Shown here: in pieces, positions 17,494 through 25,939 of the stretch
Numbering within the stretch: position 1 is the first letter of the stretch
Layout of the letters: every line of letters begins with the position of its first letter
Assembly: GCF_964033635.1 (NCBI RefSeq)
Contig: NZ_OZ035533.1
Span: 3,782,001 to 3,846,000, forward strand
DNA from: Chitinophaga sp. MM2321
Lineage (GTDB): Bacteria; Bacteroidota; Bacteroidia; Chitinophagales; Chitinophagaceae
Direction of reading: 5' to 3'
Length of the DNA: 64,000 nucleotides
Program-made: the position numbers and the translations under genes
The notes under the pieces: model-generated
What the model was told of the DNA's origin: nothing
Database searches by the model: none
What the model saw: only the letters and a program-made list of their open reading frames with translations

Positions 17494-17883
17494 ATGAGAA
17501 AAGAAAACTCCACCAATACTATTAATAAAAAGATCATCAACAACATATGCAGTACTGCGCACACATTGTCGGTCATAGGTGGCCGATGGAAGCCCAGTAT
17601 CCTTTGGCTCCTGCTTGATAACAAATTGCGTTATAACGAACTCAGAAAAGCTATTCCCGGCATCTCAGAACGCGTACTGGTATTACAGCTGCGGGAACTG
17701 GAAAATGATCAGCTGGTAAAACGGGTTATTTTTCCGGAAGTTCCTCCCCGTGTAGAATATGAACTTACACCATTGGGACGATCTATGGAAGTGATGCTTC
17801 AACATATGACCGACTGGGGTGCCATGCACCGCAAACATAGCAGCAAACAGGTAAAAGAATTAGTTACCGAAGATAAAGCCTGA
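17494..17883 (+). CDS. HxlR-family winged-helix transcriptional regulator
   Basis: A 129-residue DNA-binding protein. The HxlR hallmark is clear: a conserved Cys before the wing (NNICSTAHTLSVIGGRW), then ILWLLLDNKLRYNELRKAIPGIS and RVLVLQLRELENDQLVKR, ending with YELTPLGRSMEVML. HxlR regulators often sense redox, aldehyde or quinone stress and control a divergent gene, here DoxX. The ATG at 17494 has an AAAAAGAGG Shine-Dalgarno-like stretch just before it. The gene is convergent with the dehydrogenase that ends at 17891. Confidence 0.9.
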   Translation: MRKENSTNTINKKIINNICSTAHTLSVIGGRWKPSILWLLLDNKLRYNELRKAIPGISERVLVLQLRELENDQLVKRVIFPEVPPRVEYELTPLGRSMEVMLQHMTDWGAMHRKHSSKQVKELVTEDKA

Positions 17884-17890
17884 CATCCTG

Positions 17891-18775
17891 TTATTTTAAA
17901 CCGGCATCTTCCAGTGCGCCCATCGCAAGCGCAATCCAATCCGCATCTTTCGTGTCTTTTGCCAGTACGGTTGTCAATCTCGACTGCACCAGCTGCGCCA
18001 ATGGCATCGGCGTATAAGACCTCGCTGCCGTTTCCAGTACCAGGTTCAGATCTTTCAAACCCAATGCAGCACTGAAAGAGGGGTCACCAGTAAATTTACG
18101 GTCTACGATCATAGCACCATAGTTCCTGAAGATCGGTGATGCAAACAACGTGGTGGTCAGCATTTCATATACCACACGCGGATCTACCTTATTCTTCTCT
18201 GCCAATGCAAAGGACTCTGCCATCATTTCAATAGCGCCTGCAATCATAAAGTTACCAATCAGTTTTAATACGTTGGCGCTACCGGCATCATCTCCCAGGT
18301 CAAAAATATTTTTCGCAAAACCAGCTTCCAGTAAAGGTCTTATTCTTGCCTTAGCAGCATCGTTACCGGAAATTACAGCAGTACCAACTTTGGCGGCAGC
18401 CGCTTCGGGCCTTGCAAACACAGGCGCCGCTACATACTGTACCCCTTCTTCCAGGTGATGTGCAGCCAGTATACGCGAGGTATCAGGAGAAATTGTACTC
18501 ATGGAAACATGAATACCTCCTGCCCCCAGTGCTTTTACCAGGGCATCGCCCGCAATAGCTATAATGGCTTTATCATCAGATACCAGCGACATAACAATAC
18601 CACCCTGAACGACAGCTTCCGCCGGACTGTTTACCAGCACGGCTCCTAACTGCTGTAATGGCAACGCCTTTTCGCGTGTACGGTTATACACGCTTACTCC
18701 ATATCCTGCTTTCAGCAGATTTTCGACAATGGGATAACCCAGGTTGCCGGTGCCGATAAATCCGATAGTTTCCAT
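17891..18775 (-). CDS. NAD(P)-dependent beta-hydroxyacid dehydrogenase
   Basis: A 294-residue cytoplasmic enzyme of the 3-hydroxyisobutyrate dehydrogenase family. The N-terminal Rossmann motif IGFIGTGNLGYPIVENLLKA (residues 4-23) is followed by VYNRTREKALPL, the substrate loop STISPDTSRILA and the catalytic-lysine segment NVLKLIGNFMIAGAIEMMAE. The specific substrate (hydroxyisobutyrate, tartronate semialdehyde, succinic semialdehyde or imine) cannot be told. It is convergent with the HxlR gene (7 bp gap). A perfect -7 box lies 28 bp upstream. Confidence 0.9.
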   Translation of the reverse strand: METIGFIGTGNLGYPIVENLLKAGYGVSVYNRTREKALPLQQLGAVLVNSPAEAVVQGGIVMSLVSDDKAIIAIAGDALVKALGAGGIHVSMSTISPDTSRILAAHHLEEGVQYVAAPVFARPEAAAAKVGTAVISGNDAAKARIRPLLEAGFAKNIFDLGDDAGSANVLKLIGNFMIAGAIEMMAESFALAEKNKVDPRVVYEMLTTTLFASPIFRNYGAMIVDRKFTGDPSFSAALGLKDLNLVLETAARSYTPMPLAQLVQSRLTTVLAKDTKDADWIALAMGALEDAGLK

Positions 18776-18802
18776 CTTACTGTTTTTAAATTATTGGATG
18801 AT

Positions 18803-18810
18803 CAAATCTA
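18803..18810 (-). promoter_or_regulatory. -7 box of the hydroxyacid dehydrogenase gene
   Basis: On the minus strand this is TAGATTTG, a perfect TAnnTTTG, giving a start near 18797 and a leader of about 22 nt. No TTG at -33 was found. The remainder of the 18811-19026 gap is AT-rich with no convincing gene. Confidence 0.4.
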
Positions 18811-19026
18811 TTATTTTAGAATGGTTTCTCCCTGAAACAGCTGTAAAAAACCCACAAATAATATTATCTTCCTATAATAATTCCTATACTTTGAAAAGCA
18901 GTATACTCTTTCTGCTGTGCATCCTCTGTTCAGTAGCCCGGGGTATGAAACAAGTCATCATTAACGGCAAATAAATTATATTTATAAGAAGGGTTACCTT
19001 CCTTTTCACGTTAAACCACGTCCACG

Positions 19027-19488
19027 ATGAGAACTATTCACCAATGGCTGGATGAATACGGCAGCAGCCACCGGAATCATACCAACAAACTAATTCATTG
19101 GGTTTGTGTGCCTGCTATTTTCTTCAGCATTGTCGGCTTTTTGTATGCCATCAAGCTGCCGGTAGCAGGCTTCCGCATGGTATTGAGTGTAGCCCATATC
19201 GTACTGTTGCTGCTTATCCTTTATTATGCCCGCCTTTCTCCTTCGCTGGCAGCGGGAATGCTTATTATTGGCATTCTTTGCCTCTGGGGCTGGCGCATGA
19301 TTGCAATCGCGGAGATTGTTGTATGGCAGGCCGCTTTGGTCATCTTTGTGCTGGCCTGGATCGGACAATTCATCGGACATAAAATAGAAGGTGCGAAGCC
19401 CTCTTTTTTCAAGGACCTGCAATTCCTGCTGATTGGCCCGGCGTGGCTGCTGAGCTTTATCTATAAAAAGGCCGGTATTAAATTATAA
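19027..19488 (+). CDS. Mpo1-like (DUF962) membrane protein
   Basis: A 153-residue protein with four hydrophobic segments and the DUF962/Mpo1 signature: WLDEYGSSHRNHTNKLIHW near the N-terminus and WIGQFIGHKIEGAKPSFFKD near residue 115. The conserved histidines (SHRNHTNKLIH and GHKIEG) match the iron-binding residues of yeast Mpo1, a dioxygenase that alpha-oxidises 2-hydroxy fatty acids. Function in bacteria is inferred. The TAA stop at 19486-19488 directly abuts the stop of the convergent membrane-protein gene. Confidence 0.88.
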   Translation: MRTIHQWLDEYGSSHRNHTNKLIHWVCVPAIFFSIVGFLYAIKLPVAGFRMVLSVAHIVLLLLILYYARLSPSLAAGMLIIGILCLWGWRMIAIAEIVVWQAALVIFVLAWIGQFIGHKIEGAKPSFFKDLQFLLIGPAWLLSFIYKKAGIKL

Positions 19489-20061
19489 CTAGGCGGCTAC
19501 CAGGAATAACCGCATGATATATGACAGCTCGTATATAATGAATAGCACCACGATAGCGCCATGATATGTTTTATTGGTGGTTTTCATGGCGATGAGACAT
19601 AATGCCAGGTGCACGAAATTACGTACCGGATATTCCCAACCGAAATGAAGAAAATATTGCTTTCCTTTCAGGAGTGTGTCTATTACATCCGCAACAAACA
19701 AAGCGGCCAGTACACCGAAGAACCATTGATGCCGCGAATAAAAGTAATCCTTGTAGTTGCCCTGGTAATCCTTTACATCATCCGGATATAGCAGTGCACA
19801 TAAAAGGAAAAAAGTAGTGATGAAGAAAACAACGAAGATGTATTCGGGGAATGTCCAGCGTTGGAGATTATGTAAAGGAATTTCCCACCACCAGAAATGT
19901 ACGAGTAAGATAAAGAGATATAACACCCAGGAAAGATGTATCCAGTAAGGCTTATCGCGGCCAGGATGTTGTATGAATTTGGCGGTGCCTTTCAGCAGGT
20001 GGGCAATGCTCAGGCTGAGGATAAAGCCAATGACCATTCTTACATGACCGAATGTTTCCAT
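19489..20061 (-). CDS. Five-to-six-helix membrane protein, unknown
   Basis: A 190-residue integral membrane protein not assigned to a named family. Hydrophobic segments occur at about residues 9-25, 43-60, 73-92, 112-128, 144-160 and 168-187. Aromatic-rich loops (HFWWWEIPLHNLQRWTF, YKDYFYSRHQWFFGV) lie between them. Similar short proteins are common in Bacteroidota. It is convergent with the Mpo1-like gene with no gap between the two stop codons. No regulatory signal was identified. Confidence 0.75.
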   Translation of the reverse strand: METFGHVRMVIGFILSLSIAHLLKGTAKFIQHPGRDKPYWIHLSWVLYLFILLVHFWWWEIPLHNLQRWTFPEYIFVVFFITTFFLLCALLYPDDVKDYQGNYKDYFYSRHQWFFGVLAALFVADVIDTLLKGKQYFLHFGWEYPVRNFVHLALCLIAMKTTNKTYHGAIVVLFIIYELSYIMRLFLVAA

Positions 20062-20111
20062 AGCGATAGTATTTATATGGAAATTAAATAATTATCTCCA
20101 TAAAAAAACTA

Positions 20112-20135
20112 AAGCCCCGATGAATATCGGGGCTT
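20112..20135 (-). terminator. Rho-independent terminator of the efflux operon
   Basis: AAGCCCCGAT and ATCGGGGCTT form a perfect 10 bp stem with a GAAT/ATTC loop. On the minus strand it is followed by TAGTTTTTTTATGG. It lies about 68 bp past the emrB stop and ends the tetR-tolC-emrA-emrB unit. Confidence 0.9.
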
Positions 20136-20202
20136 ATTTACCTAAACCTACAACTGTTACACTGTTATTGCAACAATAAATTTATACGCTGAAACTGTTC
20201 CG

Positions 20203-21783
20203 TTAATGCATTGCAGATGGATCCAGTTTAGTTTTTTGTTTATTTCCTTTTACCAGTAACACAAATGGGATACAGATCAGGAACATCAGCCCCAGGTACA
20301 GAAACACATCCATGTATGACATGGCCGCTGCCTGTTTGGTGACAGAGAAATCCAGGACCTTATAACCACTGCTCAATGCCGTTTGCGGGTCCATACCTTT
20401 AGCTATGAAGCTATGCTGTAAGCCGTTTACCCTGTTGATCACATCGGGGTTATTGATATCCAGTTTGCCTACCAGGTCATTGCGGTAAAACATGTTCTGC
20501 CGCGTCATAAACGTAGTGATCAATGCCACCCCGAATGAACCTCCCAACTGGCGCATCATACCTGTAAATGCCGCACCCTGCCCAATCTGCTGACCTTTCA
20601 GTGAAGACAATGCCAGGGTGGTGATCGGAATAAAGAGCAGCCCCATACCCACACCGCGTACAATCAACATCCAGAAGAAAGCGTCGGAGCCGGTATCGGC
20701 AGGCGTAATAATTTTATATCCCCAGAAACTGTATATAAAGAACAGGAACATACCGGAAGCTACCAGGTATTGCTGTGGTACACCTCTTTCCAGCATCTTA
20801 CCGATGATCGGCATCATAAATGCCGTAGTAAGTGCCGCAGGGATCATCAGCATACCGGATTGCGTGGCGGTCCATCCCAGCAAACCCTGTGTATATAAGG
20901 GGATGATGAAAGTAGAACCATAGAGCCCAAAACCGAGTATGAAAGACAGGATCGTACCTACCCGCAGATTACCGTTTTTGAGTACCCGCAATTCCACAAT
21001 AGGGTTTTTATAGGTGAGCTCCCGCCATATGAAGAAGAACAAACTTAATACAGTCGTTACCGTTAATGCCGTAATAACCGGACTGTTAAACCAGTCGTCT
21101 TCCTGTCCGCGTTCCAGTACAAATTGCAGGGAGCCTACCGTGAGGGCCAGCAACAGGATACCGAGGAAGTCAATTTCACTGACAGCCTTTTTCTCTGCAT
21201 ATTTCGGGCTGCGCACAAACTGCAAAGTAAGCAGGGTAGCGATAACGCCGATAGGTATGTTGATGTAGAAAATGTAAGGCCAGGAGAAATTATCGGTGAT
21301 ATAACCACCTAAAGGAGGGCCCAGTGTTGGGCCGATGATCACACCAAGACCATAGATGGCCTGGGCAATTCCACGTTTTTCCGGTGGATAACTTTCTGTG
21401 ATAATAGTTTGAGAGGTAACCAGTAGCGCACCACCACCAAGTCCCTGTACAAAGCGGAACAGGATCAGTTCCCACATGGTGGTCGCATTTCCGCAAAGGA
21501 ACGATGATACGGTAAAGATGATAATGGAGGCGGCGAAATAATTACGACGGCCAAATTGTTGTGATAACCAGCTGGTCATCGGTACTACGATTACGTTACC
21601 GATAGCATATGCGGTGATCACCCATCCTATTTCACTGAGGGTAGCACCCATGTTACCGCGCATATCATTCAACGCCACATTCACGATAGTGGTATCCACA
21701 ATTTCCAGCAAAGCGCAGAATATAGCAGTGATCGTAATAATCACCCTGCGTGAGCCGTATTCTATCAATGATTCTTGTTGCAT
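20203..21783 (-). CDS. emrB: DHA2-family multidrug efflux permease (EmrB/QacA type)
   Basis: A 526-residue inner-membrane drug:H+ antiporter with about 14 transmembrane helices. The DHA2 features are ALLEIVDTTIVNVALNDM near residue 20, the motif A-like region SWLSQQFGRRNYF and the antiporter motif C-like GLGVIIGPTLGPPLGGYI near residue 145. With EmrA (membrane fusion) and a TolC-type channel in the same operon, it forms a tripartite pump across both membranes. A 162 bp spacer separates it from emrA. The terminator at 20112-20135 follows. Confidence 0.92.
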   Translation of the reverse strand: MQQESLIEYGSRRVIITITAIFCALLEIVDTTIVNVALNDMRGNMGATLSEIGWVITAYAIGNVIVVPMTSWLSQQFGRRNYFAASIIIFTVSSFLCGNATTMWELILFRFVQGLGGGALLVTSQTIITESYPPEKRGIAQAIYGLGVIIGPTLGPPLGGYITDNFSWPYIFYINIPIGVIATLLTLQFVRSPKYAEKKAVSEIDFLGILLLALTVGSLQFVLERGQEDDWFNSPVITALTVTTVLSLFFFIWRELTYKNPIVELRVLKNGNLRVGTILSFILGFGLYGSTFIIPLYTQGLLGWTATQSGMLMIPAALTTAFMMPIIGKMLERGVPQQYLVASGMFLFFIYSFWGYKIITPADTGSDAFFWMLIVRGVGMGLLFIPITTLALSSLKGQQIGQGAAFTGMMRQLGGSFGVALITTFMTRQNMFYRNDLVGKLDINNPDVINRVNGLQHSFIAKGMDPQTALSSGYKVLDFSVTKQAAAMSYMDVFLYLGLMFLICIPFVLLVKGNKQKTKLDPSAMH

Positions 21784-21945
21784 GCAACACGTATATTTTG
21801 AATGAAAGCAGGATAACCAGGAATTAATAATTAATGCCGGAGCATTTCCTTCCTGTTGATGAATAGTTAATCTGATAATAAAATCCTGGCATAAGCATGG
21901 TTTCCATTAACTACTAATCCCTGGTTATGATGCATTCATGTATGA
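21784..21945 (-). other. emrA-emrB spacer with inverted repeat
   Basis: This 162 bp non-coding spacer lies inside an otherwise tight operon. ATAACCAGGAATTAA (from about 21813) recurs inverted as ATAACCAGGGATTAG (complement of about 21912-21926), with about 85 bp between. It could form a long-range stem controlling emrB expression, or hold a separate promoter. No gene or clear terminator was seen. Confidence 0.35.
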
Positions 21946-23082
21946 TTAGTTGAGATGCACGTCTACCAGCACGTTCATACCCGGGCGCAACTGTTTGATT
22001 AATCCGTTGTTCGGTTCGTTGAACTCGATTTTTACGGGTAAACGTTGTACCACTTTTACGAAGTTACCGGAAGCATTATCAGGCGGCAGCAGTGCGAATT
22101 TGGCGCCGGTAGCCGGTGCAAAGGAAGTTACTTTTGCTTCCAGCGGTGTACCGGGGTATGCGTCGATATGTACCGTTACTTTTTGTCCCAGTTTCATTTT
22201 TTCAAGTTGTGTTTCCTTGAAATTAGCGACTACCCATGGCGTGTTATCCATTACTACGCTGAACAGCGACTGACCGGCAGCTACGTACTGACCAGGCTGT
22301 ACAAAAATCTTTGACAGCACACCATCTTCAGGCGCGGTAATGACTGCATAAGACTGAATCAGTTTAGCATCTTCCACATCTGTTTCACGCTGTTTGATAC
22401 CGGCGTTAGCGAGGTTGATCTGTTTGGAGGTAGCACTGCTCTGTGAAGAAACAACAGAACTCTGGCGGCTGGCCGCAGCTTTCTGTTTTACCAATACATC
22501 CAGCTGACGCTCTGCTGTTTGTTTTGCAGCGAGTGCCTGTTCGTATTGTTGCTGGGTGACAGAGTGATCTTTGATCAGGTTATTATAACGATCATAATCC
22601 TGGCTGGCTCTCCAGATGTTTACTTTCGCAGCTTCTATCTGTGCGTCAATTGTTCCGATGTTGGCTTGTGCAGTGCTGATACCTGCTTCAGCAGCCATGG
22701 TAGAAGCTTCTGCAGCGCCCAGATTAGCCTGTGCTGTCATCAGGGCGTTTTCAGCCTGTTGTACTTTTATAACCAGGTCACGGTCGTCCAGGACCACGAG
22801 GGTGTCCCCTTTTTTCACGAACTGGTTATCCTTCACTCTTACTTCTTTCACAAAACCTGATACGCGCGGTATTACCGGGCTCACATTAGCGTCTATCTGA
22901 GCATTATCTGTTTCTTCGTGGTGCAGACTATGAATATATTTAGTGATACCGAATGCGCCACCACCAACTACCAGTAATACCAGTACGATGACGAATCCTT
23001 TGCTGCGCTTCTTGGGCGCCGGTGTTTCCTGCTGCATGTGTGTATTATTATTAGTAGTAGCTTTTGTTTGCGTTGTTTCCAC
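21946..23082 (-). CDS. emrA: HlyD/EmrA-family membrane fusion protein
   Basis: A 378-residue periplasmic adaptor. A lysine-rich N-terminus leads into one transmembrane helix (about residues 29-46, FVIVLVLLVVGGGAFGI), then a biotinyl-lipoyl half (NVSPVIPRVSGFVKEVRVK), a long Ala/Gln-rich coiled coil (about 110-235) and the second lipoyl half and barrel (VITAPEDGVLSKIFVQPGQY). It links the EmrB permease to the TolC channel. The frame starts with GTG at 23082; an alternative is ATG at 23037 (MQQETPAPKK). It lies 27 bp downstream of the TolC gene. Confidence 0.92.
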   Translation of the reverse strand: METTQTKATTNNNTHMQQETPAPKKRSKGFVIVLVLLVVGGGAFGITKYIHSLHHEETDNAQIDANVSPVIPRVSGFVKEVRVKDNQFVKKGDTLVVLDDRDLVIKVQQAENALMTAQANLGAAEASTMAAEAGISTAQANIGTIDAQIEAAKVNIWRASQDYDRYNNLIKDHSVTQQQYEQALAAKQTAERQLDVLVKQKAAASRQSSVVSSQSSATSKQINLANAGIKQRETDVEDAKLIQSYAVITAPEDGVLSKIFVQPGQYVAAGQSLFSVVMDNTPWVVANFKETQLEKMKLGQKVTVHIDAYPGTPLEAKVTSFAPATGAKFALLPPDNASGNFVKVVQRLPVKIEFNEPNNGLIKQLRPGMNVLVDVHLN

Positions 23083-23109
23083 AGTTTTGTAGTTTATTGG
23101 TTTGTGGTA

Positions 23110-24486
23110 TTATTTGTTGCTATTATCGAGTAAACCTGCTGCCTGTAACAGTTTGTTATAGGCTACCAGCGCATCTGCTTTTGCAAAAGCGTAGTTAAGG
23201 TGAGATTGTAGGTTTGCCACATCGGCATCCAGCAGATCTGTTGTTGTTGCCAGGTTATTATCGTGTTTGTTTTTTGTGATGCGGTAATTTTCTTCTGATT
23301 GTTCTATCGCCTTTATATAGGTGTCCATTTTCTTGTGACTCAGGAGATAGTTCTCGTAAGACTGATAAACATCGAGATGGATCGCGTCTGTGAGTTTTGA
23401 TTCGTTTGCCTGTACTTCTGCTAGCTGTGCTTTTGCACTGGCTACTTTAGAACCTGTTTTCCAGAGAGAAGATAAATTGTACTTCAGTCCTACCCCGGCA
23501 TTCACGGCATTAGTGATGGTGAGTACATTCGGAATGTATGCAGCGATGTATCCGCCGGTAACGGCCAGTGAAGGATAGTATTCTCCTTTTGCGCCTTTCA
23601 CACCTGCGTTGGCAGCATGTTCACGGGCACTGATTGCAGCTGCATCCTTACGGTGCTGATATGCCAGTTGCTCAAATTCCGCTACGCCCCTGCTATCCAT
23701 ATTATTGCCTACTTTAAAAACGGTGGTATCCAGCTGCAATGCAGTGTTATCCGGTAAGCCCAGCATGATGTCCATGTTGAGGTTAGCTACCTTCAGGCTG
23801 TTTTCAGCATCCATCAGTGCCAGTTCGTAGTTAGACTGTTGCAGTTCTGCCTTCAACAGATCATTACGTGCCAGCAGGCCATTCTTTTCCAGGTTGCTGA
23901 AATCACCTACACGTTGTGCAGATTGCTTTACGTTTTCTTTCACCAGTTCCACTGCTTCCGTTGCTTTGTACAGGTTACTGTAGGCTGCAATGGTATTCTG
24001 AATCACATCTTCCTTATCCTTATCTGCATCCAGCTTTGCAGCTACAGCGAGATAACGGGCTGCTTCTTTACCACTCTGTATCATCATACCGGCAAAAACG
24101 GGTACGGATACACTGGCAATACCATAAGCAGCAGAATTAACTTTTGGCATTTCTGATTTGGTGCCCGGATCTGGGTTGCTGCCGCCATTGTTATCACCTG
24201 TTTTGAGTTTCAGGTCAATGTTGGGTTGCAACACACGCAGATAAGAACCGGAAACGCTTACGTCAGGAAGCTGGCGCTCGTAGGCCGTTTTCACCGATGC
24301 ATTGGCGTCGTCCATTCTGGCGTGACTTACCTTTAATTGTTTGCTGTTTTGTATACTCAGCGAAATGGCTTCATCTAACGAAAGCGATTTAGAACTTTGT
24401 TGTGCGGAGGCTGCCTGGAACACCAGTGTCAGCATGATTCCCGATGCAAGCGCATATAATCGTGCGTATATGCTTTTAGAACTCAT
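23110..24486 (-). CDS. TolC-family outer membrane efflux channel
   Basis: A 458-residue exported protein with a signal peptide ending near SAQQ (residue 29). It has the two OEP repeats typical of TolC: long helical regions with LSLDEAISLSIQNSKQLKVS at the start of repeat 1 and ELAYQHRKDAAAISAREHAA near the middle. The trimer forms the outer-membrane beta barrel and periplasmic tunnel of the EmrAB pump encoded downstream. Its start overlaps the TetR gene by 11 bp, so the two are translationally coupled. Confidence 0.92.
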   Translation of the reverse strand: MSSKSIYARLYALASGIMLTLVFQAASAQQSSKSLSLDEAISLSIQNSKQLKVSHARMDDANASVKTAYERQLPDVSVSGSYLRVLQPNIDLKLKTGDNNGGSNPDPGTKSEMPKVNSAAYGIASVSVPVFAGMMIQSGKEAARYLAVAAKLDADKDKEDVIQNTIAAYSNLYKATEAVELVKENVKQSAQRVGDFSNLEKNGLLARNDLLKAELQQSNYELALMDAENSLKVANLNMDIMLGLPDNTALQLDTTVFKVGNNMDSRGVAEFEQLAYQHRKDAAAISAREHAANAGVKGAKGEYYPSLAVTGGYIAAYIPNVLTITNAVNAGVGLKYNLSSLWKTGSKVASAKAQLAEVQANESKLTDAIHLDVYQSYENYLLSHKKMDTYIKAIEQSEENYRITKNKHDNNLATTTDLLDADVANLQSHLNYAFAKADALVAYNKLLQAAGLLDNSNK

Positions 24487-25105
24487 GTGTTAGGATTACT
24501 TTAAACAATTTTTTTAAATGGAGACTCAACCTGTTTCTTAAAACTTCTCTGAATTCATTATCATTTAAGCCGGCGTATTCCGTTTTTCTCAGGATGTGCT
24601 GTGCCGGGATCACCTGGTGGATAGTGCCAAACAAGGTGGTCATCATCATCATCACATCTACATCTTTATGAAAAATACCCGCTTCCTGTGCATTGGTAAC
24701 GATGGGTTGCATTAATCCCAGCATTTCCCCTTTCAGTTGCCAGATCAACTCACGTACAGGGCTTTGATCCCTGTTGAGCTGTTCACGGCTCATAATGCAC
24801 TGGAAGTACTGTTCATTCAACATTTTATTGATAAACCTGTCGATCAGGCTGTAAATTTTATCCAGGGGAGCCAATGTATCGTTTAGTAACAATTCATTGA
24901 TAAATACCCGTGAGGCATCCATGCGCAGGCGGAACACCGTTTCAAGCAGCTTATCCTTTGATCCGAAATAATAGGAGATCATGGCAATGTTTACATCCGC
25001 TTCCTGCGCTATGTCCCTTACTGAAGTGCCATGAAAGCCTTTCTCCGCAAACAGCCGTTCTGCAACCATAATGATAGAAAGTTGTTTCTCATTATACTCT
25101 TCCAT
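24476..25105 (-). CDS. TetR/AcrR-family regulator of the efflux operon
   Basis: A 209-residue repressor-type protein. The N-terminal HTH (GFHGTSVRDIAQEADVNIAM, then ISYYFGSKDKLLETV) is standard TetR. The C-terminal ligand domain has a TetR_C-like helix set (LLNDTLAPLDKIYSLIDRFI). It is the first gene of the tetR-tolC-emrA-emrB operon and overlaps tolC by 11 bp. Its promoter carries two tandem AAACAAWCGTTTA dyads, so autoregulation by ligand-releasable repression is likely. Confidence 0.92.
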   Translation of the reverse strand: MEEYNEKQLSIIMVAERLFAEKGFHGTSVRDIAQEADVNIAMISYYFGSKDKLLETVFRLRMDASRVFINELLLNDTLAPLDKIYSLIDRFINKMLNEQYFQCIMSREQLNRDQSPVRELIWQLKGEMLGLMQPIVTNAQEAGIFHKDVDVMMMMTTLFGTIHQVIPAQHILRKTEYAGLNDNEFREVLRNRLSLHLKKLFKVILTHEF

Positions 25106-25127
25106 GTTCCTTTTTGATTTGACGAAG

Positions 25128-25164
25128 CAAAATTAAACAAACGTTTAATTAAAACAATCGTTTA
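25128..25164 (-). promoter_or_regulatory. Efflux operon promoter with tandem TetR operators
   Basis: On the minus strand: TTG (25155-25157), exactly 19 nt, then TAATTTTG (25128-25135), a full match to the Bacteroidota promoter TTG-N19-TAnnTTTG. Overlying it are AAACAAACGTTTA (25135-25147) and AAACAATCGTTTA (25152-25164), repeated with a 17 bp period. The first sits in a 20 bp palindrome, AATTAAAC-N4-GTTTAATT (25131-25150). Both promoter elements would be covered by the bound regulator. Confidence 0.75.
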
Positions 25165-25358
25165 TTTAAGTATCTGTTTAAATTTTTATTTTATTAAGAT
25201 ATAAATAATTAAAAATCAATATCTCTTTAAGCTGTTTTTAAGAATTGTTCATAAAATCATCTCAGAAAAAGCGAAAATTTCATTATACTGATGATTTTTA
25301 TAAAAGGAATTTCTAATTTAAGTGTGAAATCCGATTGCTCACCCTTCCTGCTTTCATC

Positions 25359-25826
25359 ATGTCCAAACGTTCATCCACTATCATTACAATTATTACAACC
25401 GGCCTGCTGGTAGGCTCGCTGGACATACTTACGGCCTGCATTCAGTTTGTACTGACCACCGGTAAGAGTTTTACGAAAGTGTTGATTTTTATTGCCAGTG
25501 CGGCTTTTGGGCCAGCAGCCTTTAGTGGGGACCCTGCTATGCCCTGGTGGGGGGTATTCTTCCATTATTGTATCGCTATGGCTTTTACGATCCTGTTCTT
25601 TCTGCTCTATCCAAAGCTGCCCGCCATGCGGAAACACCCGGCCCTTACCGGAATCGGATACGGCATCTTTATCTGGGTTGTAATGAATATACTGGTGTTG
25701 CCATTGACCAGGATTCCTGCTGCGCCATTTCGTTTAGACGGTGCCGTTATAGGTGTCATCATCCTGATAGTAATGATCGGGCTACCGTTATCATTTATAG
25801 CGCGGGAACGCTATAAAAGTATTTAG
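25359..25826 (+). CDS. Four-helix inner-membrane protein, unknown
   Basis: A 155-residue protein with about four transmembrane helices (roughly 8-28, 63-83, 98-118 and 130-148). GLLVGSLDILTACIQF opens it and WWGVFFHYCIAMAFTILFF sits mid-protein. The pattern resembles YagU/DUF1440-like inner-membrane proteins, but the assignment is not firm. The start is ATG at 25359 (MSKRSSTI), because the upstream in-frame TTG adds only a non-conserved stretch. The TAG stop (25824-25826) lies in the left edge of palindrome copy C. Confidence 0.75.
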   Translation: MSKRSSTIITIITTGLLVGSLDILTACIQFVLTTGKSFTKVLIFIASAAFGPAAFSGDPAMPWWGVFFHYCIAMAFTILFFLLYPKLPAMRKHPALTGIGYGIFIWVVMNILVLPLTRIPAAPFRLDGAVIGVIILIVMIGLPLSFIARERYKSI

Positions 25827-25935
25827 GGATTTTTTGATTTACGAATTTAGGGATTTGAAATGCAGCGAAGATTTTCGCGTAGATCTTCGCTGCATTTCAA
25901 ATCCCTAAATTCGTAAATCAAAAAATCCCTGAATA
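25820..25935. repeat. Large palindromic element, copy C
   Basis: Inverted repeat with 53 bp arms (25820-25872 and 25883-25935), one mismatch, and a 10 nt loop. The arm sequence equals that of copy A, 15 kb away, except at the extreme ends, while the loops differ completely. It fills the gap between two convergent genes and supplies the TAG stop of the membrane-protein gene. It ends 4 bp before the TAA stop of the cytochrome gene. Likely a bidirectional transcription end or RNA-stabilising hairpin. Confidence 0.95.
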
Positions 25936-25939
25936 TTTA

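Noticed and set aside
18744..18974. 76-codon plus-strand frame upstream of the Mpo1-like gene
   Set aside because: It begins inside the dehydrogenase gene and has low-complexity, AT-driven sequence; no ribosome site or homology-like motif was seen.
10803..25935. Palindromes as IS remnants or phage att sites
   Set aside because: There is no transposase remnant, target duplication or integrase, and the loops are too short to hold a gene; only a REP/MITE-like or terminator role remains open.
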